Below, piece by piece: positions 56,086 to 64,000 of a DNA stretch of 64,000 bases (the stretch's first letter is position 1; every line of letters begins with the position of its first letter). The notes under the pieces are model-generated. The model saw only the letters and a list, made by a program, of their open reading frames with translations, did not search any database and was not told the origin of the DNA. A program made the translations under genes and the position numbers. Origin of the DNA: Eucommia ulmoides (Eukaryota; Streptophyta; Magnoliopsida; Garryales; Eucommiaceae); contig CM028336.1 in the NCBI GenBank assembly GCA_016647705.1, forward strand, positions 13,958,880-14,022,879, given 5' to 3'.

Positions 56086-58009
56086 GAATTAAAAAGAGGA
56101 GAGAGTTGACATATGTCAACATAAAACAAAATAAAAAAAAAAAAAACATATAACATATACTTATCAAATTGAGAAGGATCAAATTGATAAGGATTACAAT
56201 GGTAGGGAATAAAGACGTGTCCTTCACAAACTAAGCCACCAAAACATTACTTAAAAAAAAAACAAAAAAAAAAAACGTTACTTTAAAAAAAAAAAAAAAA
56301 ATTGTTGAAAATGAGTGCTTCGGTGAACTCAAAGAAGGAGATATCTCTACATATATTATACTTTCTCTTGTTCCTCTTTTTTTTTCTTTTTTTCTTTTAT
56401 TGTTTCTCTTTTAACCTCCCATTTTCTATCTTCTTTTTTTTTGCTTAATTTTTCGGTTCTTTCCATTGAATCCTTTTACTACTTCGGTTTGAGGTAAGTT
56501 GTCTTCCACTGTTTTTTTTTTTTTAAAGTCACATATTCATATATGTATAATTCATATATATATATATATATATATATGGGATTAATAGTTAAATTGTGTG
56601 AAAATTAATCTAATGTAAAAATTATACATTTTATTAAAATAACATTTTGCTAGCATTTTATTGACTAGTAATATTGTTGATAGTCAGATAATATTTTTGC
56701 AATCATTAAAGTATTGATTGATAAATTTTACAAATGTAATTATAATATTTTACTTGTATAATTAATGTGGTTTAAGAAAATAGAACGTTTAATTTTCATA
56801 AATTTCGGGTAACCAAGAAAATTTTGGGAATGGGAAATGGAGCATTTTAGGACCACGCATTGCACAGTAGATTTATTTTAGATAAATTCTTAGTTTAGGC
56901 CATTTGGTTGTTAGGTTCACAGGCGGCGACGCCCGTGTAGTGTTTCAGTGACAGTGGTTTTGGTAGCGCAAAAATTAAGGTGAGTGTACTGTCTTTTATG
57001 TAAATTAACAAAGTATATTTTTGTATAAATTGTGGAAAAAAAATATTTATTAAAATGGACGGTGTTATAACATTATGTGTATCAAGTAGATTTTTAAATG
57101 TGGAAAATGATTTTTGTTATCCAACTATGTCATAGTTGTCTTCTCGTCAGGAGGGCATGTTCTGCGAGATGTGGATTACCTGTCAGACAAGACCCGCATG
57201 GTGGATATTTGTTGTTACCTGTCAGGCAAGTCCTGTATGGTGGATATTTGTTGTTACCTGTCAGACAAGTCCTACATGGTGGATATGTTGTTACCCGTTA
57301 GGCAAATTCTGCAGGGTGGATATATGTGGACTTGTCAGAAGTGCAAATCCTATTGGTCCCCTACCATTGGGGATATTAAATGGCCTTGACACTGATAGTC
57401 ACTTTAGATGACACAGTTGTATAGGTTACGGTACCTTCGTAACTCTCGATCATGAGGTGAAACGATCCTATGGTTAGTAGGAAATATGAGTGCGATATTT
57501 TATTATATGTCGAAATGTTGAATTGGTTAATTTAAATATATTATCTTATTGCAATGATGATAGTGGAAATTTATTTCGGTATGGTATGCAGTTATATTAT
57601 ATTATATTTTGAAAAATGGTATTTGATAATTATGCTTGATCGATGAAATATTTTATATTATGAAGATAGTACACCGATAAAATATTTGGTTTCAGGTGCC
57701 GCAGCTAAGAGTGGGTTCACTACTGGCACTAGGTAGAGTCAGGAGGTAGTGTCATTTTAGAGGGTTGGCTGGGCAGGTGTAAACCGTGAAATGTTCAATT
57801 TTCTTTTTTGTGATTTTGTTGTGAATATTTGGGACAAGTGTATTTCCAAATTTTGAAGTGAGTAAATATATTATATTTGTTTTTGGGAAAAAATATGTAT
57901 AGTGGTATATGTGTGTGTGTGTGTGTGTGTATTTGTGGATTGGTTAGGTAATGTCAAGTCGATGTCAAGCCCAACCTTGGTCGATGGGGGCTCGGGGAGG
58001 GGTATGACA
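55789..58009 (+). repeat. 5' LTR of Tekay element E
   Basis: 2,221 bp, starting TATAAGACC (from TGTAAGACCC) and ending GGGGTATGACA. Near the start it has a hairpin (TTGTTTCCTT/AAGGAAACAA, 56013-56040) followed by (CA)n(TA)n. Splice-like motifs: AGGTAAGT at 56492, TTCACAGG at 56916, AGGTGAGTG at 56978, TTTCAGG at 57690. A 47-bp minisatellite lies at 57150-57330 and (GT)n near 57909-57931. Open frames at 57098-57411 are readings of the minisatellite. Confidence 0.9.
57150..57330 (+). repeat. Minisatellite of about 47 bp in the E 5' LTR
   Basis: Four units of ACCTGTCAGACAAGTCCTAC, ATGGTGGATATTTGTTGTT with small changes. Family counterpart: 36540-36830. Confidence 0.85.
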
Positions 58010-58014
58010 CTTTT

Positions 58015-58026
58015 TGGTATTATAAC
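58015..58026 (+). other. Primer binding site, tRNA-Met type, decayed (element E)
   Basis: TGGTATTATAAC, five bases after the LTR, from TGGTATCAGAGC. Confidence 0.65.
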
Positions 58027-58213
58027 TTAGGTTAGAAATTCTGTAGACATGCTAGATTGTCTAGTCAGTAGTGGACCATGAAATAGGGTGTCGATAGGTG
58101 GTTCGGCACGTGAGTGATAGTTATTTTATTGAATTAAATAATACATTTGCGTCATGCACTGTTGTTTGTCTGTTGGCCCAGTTGCTTATTAAATTTCGTT
58201 TCAGATCTTGAGT

Positions 58214-59357
58214 ATGGAACATGAAAATGAAAGTACTGGGAGTACTGGACCCCAGAAGAAGAGGGATAGGACGCAGGAAAGCTTGGATGTCGTTGAGCAA
58301 AGTTTATAGGCTGTTACGCAACTGACAGAGCAGCAGGAACAAATGATGGAATGTCAGAAGGCCCAAACCGAAACAACCACTTCTCAGGCGGTACCCCTGA
58401 AGAGATTCAAGGAATTGGACCCCCCGGCTTTTATGGGAACTACGGGTCCAACTGATGTTGAAAATTGGTTGAGGAGCTTGGGGCACATATTTCAGGCAAT
58501 GGGAATTACCAATGACAATTGAGTTCCTCTTGCCACCTTCCAGTTGAAATGAGAGGCCGAACATTGGTGGGAGAAAATAAAAAGGTTAATTTCAGTTCCA
58601 GGCAAGCAGATTTCTTGGGATCGATTCGTTGCAATGTTTAATGAAAAATATTTTCCTAAATCCTATCGGTTCCAAATGGAGGATGAATTCATATCATTGA
58701 AACTGGGGAAGATGACCGTTCTGCAATATGAAATCAAATTTGATGCCTTGTCCTGATTTGGTGAGAACAGAAGAGGCAAGATGTAGACGATTCCAGAAAA
58801 GATTTGATCTAGAAATATGTTCCAGGTTAATGGGCAAACAGATCAAAAGTTATGCAAAATTAGTAAACACAGCAAAATTAATAGAGCAGGATGTCCAAAA
58901 ATAGCCGAGAATCGTGAGCAGTATAAGAAGAGTAGATTCGAGTTACCTAATAGATATCTAGGTGGCACTTCTCGAGGAGTTGTAGTTCGATCGCTATTTG
59001 CTCGGGCCCCAACAACTGACCAATTCGCTAGAAGCCGAGGTCTACGGTAATCATACTTCAAGCGACAGCAGAATGTGTCCGGACCGAGTGTTGGCCAGCA
59101 AGGGCAAGGTAGGAGCCAAATGGTTAGTCGAGTCGGGACACCTGTATGCTACCAAATGTGGATCACCGGATCATTTCGCCAGGGATTATCCCATGGGAGG
59201 CCCAATATGCTTTCGTTGTCATGAGCCGGGTCACTTATCTCCGAATTGTCCGAAATTCGTTGTTACATCTGCACCATCTGTGAGCAGTGTAGGTAGTGCT
59301 AGCTCTAGCAGTGTTCAGGGGCATGGTAGAGGATCGGTTGGTAGACCTCCGATTTGA
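58214..59357 (+). pseudogene. Tekay gag of element E
   Basis: Starts MEHENESTGSTGPQKKRDRT. The gag core is LKRFKELDPPAFMGTTGPTD, NWLRSLGHIFQAMGI, WWEKIKRLIS, WDRFVAMFNEKYFPKSYR and EFISLKLGKMTVLQYEIKFD, the Retrotrans_gag pattern. In-frame stops occur near 58307, 58519, 58549 and 58756, and frames change after 58800. In 58998-59357 the knuckle region reads CGSPDHFARDY (last Cys lost) and then a complete CFRCHEPGHLSPNC, followed by a Ser/Gly-rich tail. A stop after GRPPI separates it from the protease. Confidence 0.88.
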
Positions 59358-59405
59358 GGTCATGTATTTGCTACTACCAGGCAGGATGCCCAGGTTACCC
59401 TAGAT

Positions 59406-62400
59406 ATGGTTACAGATATCATATCTTTATATGATAGAGATGTACACATACTTATTGATCCCGGTTCTACTCATTCATTTATTTCGACGACTTTTATGAT
59501 GCATGTAGACAAATTTCATACTTCTCTGTCATATAATATTATTATTTCTACTCATATGGGTGAGTTCGTGTTGATAGATAGTACGTATAAAGATAGTCCA
59601 CTTCGTATTGGTGATAGAGAATTGTTGGTGGATCTATTACTCCTGAGTATTCACTATTTTAATGCGATACTGGGTATGGATTTTCTATCTGGTTATCATA
59701 CTACAGTGGATTATTTTAAAAATAAAGTTACTTTCCGAGTTTCAGGCGAACCAAAGTTTGTATTTTCGGGGGACAAAATCATCACCCCTGTCAGTTTGAT
59801 TTCAGTTATGGAGGCCATGAAATTATTAAAGAATGGATGTCAGGGATACCTCGTGCATATGATTGACACCAGTCGGAAGGAAGTGCAGGTGACAGATATT
59901 TCGGTGGTCGGGGATTTTTCCGATATATTTCCAGATGAATTGTCAAGGTTTCTAGTGGATAGGGAAATTGAATTCACTATTGAGATACTTCTAGGAACTT
60001 CTTCTATATAAATTCCACCCTATCGTATGGCGCCTGCCGAGCTAAAGGAACTAAAGATTCAATTGTAAGAACTGTTGGACCGCGGGTTTATCAGACCTGG
60101 TGTTTCTCCATGGGGAGCCCCAGTGTTATTCATAAAGAAGAAGGACGACACGCTAAGGATGTGTATTGATTACAGGTAGTTGAATAAGGTGACGATTCGT
60201 AATAAATACCCGTTGCCTAAAATTGATGATCTATTCGACCAATTACAGAAGCCCAAGGTGTTTTCCAAAATAAATCTTCGATCGGGATATCATCAGCTGA
60301 AAATCAAAGACAGTGATGTATCGAAGATGGTGTTTCGTATAAGGTATGGGCATAATGAATTTCTAGTTATGCCGTTTAGGTTGACGAATGCCCCAACTGC
60401 CTTTATGGATTTGATGAATCGGATCTTCTAGCCTTATATAGATCAGTTTATTATCGTGTTCATTGATGATATATTGATCTATTCCCAAAATGAAGAAGAA
60501 CATGCAGAGAATCTCAAGATTGTGTTACAGACTTCGCGAGAGAAGCAGTTGTATGAAAAATTCAATAAATGTGAGTTTTGGTAGGACAAAGTTGTATTCT
60601 TAAGGCATGTTATCTCAGGGGATGGTATTCAAGTTGACCCAAAGAATGTCGAAGCTGTTGTTCAATGGGAAAGGCTGAAAAGTGTGACCGAAGTTCGAAG
60701 TTTCTTGGGATTGGCGGGTTATTATCGTCGGTTTGTACAGGGATTTTCTATTACAGCTGCCCCTTTAACCCGATTGACTCGTAAGGAATCTAAATTCGAG
60801 TGGACTGAAAAATGTGAGCAAAGTTTTCAGGAACTGAAAAGTAGATTGATATCTGCGCCAATACTCTCTCTCCCGACAGAAGGCGATGACTTTATGATCT
60901 ACAATGACGCTTCACATCAGGGGCTAGGGTGTGTACTAATGCAACATGGTCACATGATTACATATGCCTCCCGATAATTAAAGAATCATGAGCTAACTAC
61001 CCGACACATGATTTGGAGTTAGCGGCAATTGTGTTCGCCTTGAAGCTCTGGAGACATTATCTGTATAGCAAGACTTGCGAGATATACACTGACCACTAGA
61101 GTTTGAAATATTTATTTACTTAGAATGAACTAAATCTAAGGCAGAGATATTAGATAGAGTTAATCAAGGATTATGACTGCATCATCCACTATCATCCAGG
61201 AAAGGCCAATGTTGTAGCAAATGTGCTGAGTCGAAAATCGACAGGTTCAATTGCACATCTTCAAGTTGTTCACACTAATCTATATGTTGAGTTGAGCTCT
61301 CTACGAATCCATTTAGTGGTTGGTCAAACGGAAACGTTGCTTGCAACTTTGACTTTGAGACCGACATTGATCAACCGTATTATAGAAGCGCAGAAGTCAG
61401 ATGGCCAATTGGGGAAGTTCAAAGATGAAGTAAAGAATGGTCACAGAGCCGAATATCGCGTAAGGGATAGCGATGAAGCCTTGATGTTTGAAAATAGATT
61501 GTGCGTGCCTAATAATGCCAATCTGAAGAAAAATATCTTGGAGGAAACACATAGCTCAGCATACGCAATGCACTCATGCAGTACCAAAATGTATCGGGAT
61601 CTGCGATAACACTATTGGTGGAATGGAATGAAATAGGAAATTGTTAAATTTGTTGCTAGGTGTCTCGTTTATCAGCAAGTCAAGATTGAGCACCAACGTC
61701 CAAGTAAATTATTGCAGCCTCTACTTATCCCAGAGTGGAAATGGGAACATATCACGATAGATTTTGTTTCGGGATTTACTCCACTCAAAAGGGATATAAT
61801 TTCATTTGGGTGATTGTTGATAGGCTCACCAAGTCTACTCATTTTCTGGCCGTAAAGACAACGTACTCCCTGGACAAGTATACAAAACTGTATATTGACG
61901 AGATTGTCCGATTGCATGGCGCATCGATTTCCATAATGTCGGATAGAGATCCGAGATTTACTTTGAAGTTTTGGCCGAGCCTTCAACTTGTCATGGGTAC
62001 CAAGTTAAAATTCAACACAACCTTCCATCCTCAAACTGACGGCCAATCAGAGCGTACGATTCAGACGTTTGAGGATATGTTGAGAGATTGTGTTCTAGAA
62101 ATTCTTGGTAGCTGGGACGGTCATTTGACGTTGATGGAATTTGCCTATAATAACAGCTACTATTCGACAATCAAGATGGCACCATATGAAGCGTTGTATG
62201 GTAGGAGATACAGAACTCTAGTATGTTGGACTGAAGTGGGATAACAAAAATTATTGATGCCAGATATAGCCCAGATGACGGCGGAAAAGGTGAAAGTGAT
62301 TCAGGAAAGACTGAAGACTGCTCAGAATCGACAAAAAAGTTATGTTGACAAGCGTAGGCAGGAGTTGGAATTTGAAGTGGGTGATTATGTGTTTTTGCGT

Positions 62401-62800
62401 ATATTTATGTGGAAGGGCATAATGAGATTCAGGAAGAAAGGAAAGCTAAGTCCGAGTAATATCGGGCCATACGAGATTCTAGAACGAGTTGGCATGGTGG
62501 CTTATTAACTAGCCCTACCGCCAGAATTATCCAGATTATATGACGTTTTCCATGTATCGATGCTTAGAAAATATGTGTCAGACCTTTCGCATGTGTTAAC
62601 TTCTCAACCAATCGAATTGAAAGAAGTCTTGACATACGTTGAGGAGCCAGTCCAGATTTTAAACCATAAAGATCAAGTGTTGCGGACGAAAACGATTCCA
62701 TTGGTGAAAGTGCTATAGCGCAGTCACTCTGTAGAGGAAGCGACGTGGGAGCGAGAGGATGAGATAACGAATAAATACCCGCATTTATTCGTTCAAGGTA
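59406..62800 (+). pseudogene. Tekay pol of element E: protease, RT, RNase H, integrase, chromodomain
   Basis: Protease: IDPGSTHSFIS and ILGMDFLSGY (59406-60011). After a stop, [62 protein letters not shown] and the catalytic FIDDILIYS near 60460, then FLGLAGYYRRFVQGFS. RNase H: YNDASHQGLGCVLMQ (near 60900). A frameshift near 61000 is followed by [15 protein letters not shown] and PGKANVVANVLSRK. Integrase: AMHSCSTKMYRDL and CLVYQQVK (second Cys lost), ITIDFVSGF, a second frameshift near 61785, VDRLTKSTHFL, MSDRDPRF, FHPQTDGQSERTIQTFEDML. C-terminus: chromodomain-like PVQILNHKDQVLRTKTIPLV, then SHSVEEATWEREDEI, ending near 62800. Chromodomain and motif wording place it in the Tekay chromoviruses. 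Many stops; inactive. Confidence 0.9.
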
Positions 62801-62841
62801 ACCAAAATTTCGAGACGAAATTTCTTTTAGAAGGGAAGAGT

Positions 62842-63091
62842 TATAAGACCCGATGTTTTGCATGTGCATAATTTTTAATTACATTTTAGAACATTTAGAA
62901 AATAACAGGGTGCATTTTGTCATTTAACATTTATTTTTAAAAAATTAGGGGTAAATATGTTATTTAAAATATGATTTTAAAAATTTTGGGATATAATTAA
63001 TATTTTCTTTATTTTAATAGGGATATTAGTATAAATAAATGAATTAAAAAAAAAAAGTCCACGTTTCCTTCCTAAAGAAGGAAACAACATA

Positions 63092-63172
<81 letters not shown>

Positions 63173-63397
63173 AATTAAAAAGAGGAGAGAGTTGACATGT
63201 GTCAACATAAAACAAAATTAAAAAAAAAAAAAAAAAACATATAACATATACTTATCAAATTAAGAATGTTCAAATTGACAAGGATTTGAATGATAAGGAA
63301 TAAAGACATGTCCTTTATAAACTAAGCCACCAAAACATTGCTTTAAAAAAAAAATGTTGAAAATGAGTGCGACGATTAAGTCAAAGAAGAAGATATA
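62842..63397 (+). repeat. 3' LTR of element E, first 556 bp, interrupted
   Basis: Starts TATAAGACCCG after the polypurine run AGAAGGGAAGAG. It matches the 5' LTR through the hairpin (near 63063-63087) and a microsatellite, here (TA)n(TG)n at 63094-63172, up to GTCAAAGAAG. It is then cut by a minus-strand Tekay LTR at 63398. Confidence 0.9.
63094..63172. repeat. (TA)n(TG)n microsatellite
   Basis: About 27 TA units then about 13 TG units; the 5' LTR has (CA)n(TA)n at the same place (56048-56085). Confidence 0.95.
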
Positions 63398-64000
63398 TGT
63401 CACACCCCCACCCTGGGCCCCCATCACCCGAGGCCGGGTGTGACGTCAACATGACGTTACCTGACTGATCACAAATATACATACATGCATTGCTCTGGTT
63501 TTTTTTTTTTTTTCCCAAAAAACATATTTATCATTTCAAAATTTGGGAATATACCTGTCCCAAATATTCACAACCAAATCACAAAAACTGAACCTTCCCC
63601 GGCTCATATCTGGCCGGCCCAACCCATCCAAAATGATCCTATCTCTTTACTCTACCTAGTGTCAGTAGTGGATCCACTCTTAGCTTCGGTACCTGAAACT
63701 AAATATTTTATCGGTGTATTATCTTCATAATATAAAAATATTTTATAGATCAAGCATAATTATCAAATACTATTTTTCCTAATATAATATAATATAACAG
63801 CATACCAAGCCAGAATAAAATTCCACTGTCATCATTGCAATAAGATAATATATCTAAATAAACCAATCCAACATTTCGATATATAATAAAATACCGCACT
63901 CATATTTTCTACTAGCCATAGGGTCGTTTCACCTCACGATTGGGAGTTACGACGGTACCGTAACCTGTACAACTGTGTTATCTAAAGTGACTATCAGTGT
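63398..64000 (-). mobile_element. Tekay-type LTR, minus strand, cut by the window edge
   Basis: Plus view TGTCACACCCCCACCCTGGG; minus sense ends GGGTGTGACA, the family LTR end. It shares with 35743-38568 and the E 5' LTR the block around CTAGCCATAGGGTCGTTTC (63912) and GTACCGTAACCTGTACAACT (63953). Whether an interior follows to the right cannot be seen, so it may be a solo LTR or the 3' LTR of an element. The bases before it, ATATA at 63393-63397, would be its target duplication. Confidence 0.85.

Noticed and set aside
55956-56227. Minus-strand hydrophobic frames near the E LTR start
   Set aside because: They read through the CA/TA microsatellite and the poly-A tract and are not kept in the 3' LTR.
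57098-57411. Three overlapping frames of 67-91 residues with repeated CQTSP or YLSDKS units
   Set aside because: They are the three readings of a 47-bp minisatellite, whose length is not a multiple of three.
1-64000. A host gene hidden between elements
   Set aside because: Each stretch over 300 bases was read on both strands. Only the fragments at 7395-7578 and 8295-8480 look gene-like without a transposon family, and they are broken.

Overview
This window looks like a piece of plant nuclear heterochromatin, probably from a repeat-rich seed plant. It is AT-rich and holds no intact protein-coding gene. Almost all recognisable sequence is decayed transposable element: Ty1-copia of the SIRE/Maximus type, Ty3-gypsy of the Athila and Tekay (chromovirus) types, a Mutator-like element, an L1-type LINE fragment, a Tourist-like MITE and several tandem-repeat arrays. 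I cannot name the species. No tRNA, rRNA, CRISPR or bacterial-type feature was seen.

Layout. 1-1950: minus-strand Athila/Tat-like remnant (gag, tRNA-Asp-type primer site, LTR). 1960-5910: Mutator-like element with a minus-strand broken transposase and GTTAAC-rich repeats. 6690-9370: long inverted-repeat (foldback) structure with a coding-like fragment in each arm. 9726-11600: copia LTR and gag-pol remnant, plus strand. 11680-16424: Athila remnant, minus strand (gag, primer site, LTR, 3' ORF). 16425-35400: minus-strand SIRE-like, gag-only elements B and C. B is split by the complete 9,166-bp plus-strand SIRE element A (17240-26405, target duplication aaaac). 35401-45861: plus-strand SIRE element D, whose 5' LTR is cut by a minus-strand Tekay solo LTR (35743-38568, target duplication gggtc). 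45862-46402: LINE reverse-transcriptase fragment. 46403-53815: SIRE element F, cut by solo LTR G (50671-53284, target duplication gaatg). 53816-55304: two tandem arrays, the second holding a Tourist-like MITE (54292-54707, target duplication TTA). 55305-55788: copia RNase H and LTR remnant, minus strand. 55789-63397: Tekay chromovirus E, plus strand, with its 3' LTR cut at 63398 by another minus-strand Tekay LTR that runs off the window.

How the parts work together: each retroelement keeps the order LTR, tRNA primer site, gag, protease, and then integrase before reverse transcriptase (copia) or after it (gypsy). Every large coding region carries in-frame stops or frameshifts, so none should make a full-length protein. 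In A, most stops are explained by a single C-to-T or G-to-A change, as expected for long-methylated DNA. The nesting gives relative ages: A is younger than B, solo LTR G is younger than F, the Tekay solo LTR is younger than D, and the minus-strand LTR at 63398 is younger than E.

The most interesting signals lie in the LTRs. All SIRE LTRs carry a tandem array of small stem-loops near their 3' ends, in which arms change together while the loop stays related to AGCCTGTAA. The same LTRs share a GTCGAC/GTTGAC cluster, about 440 bp from the LTR start in most of them, and a CCGTTA box just upstream of the TATA box. The Tekay LTRs share splice-site-like motifs. B and C look like a non-autonomous family with a shortened gag and a conserved stop codon.
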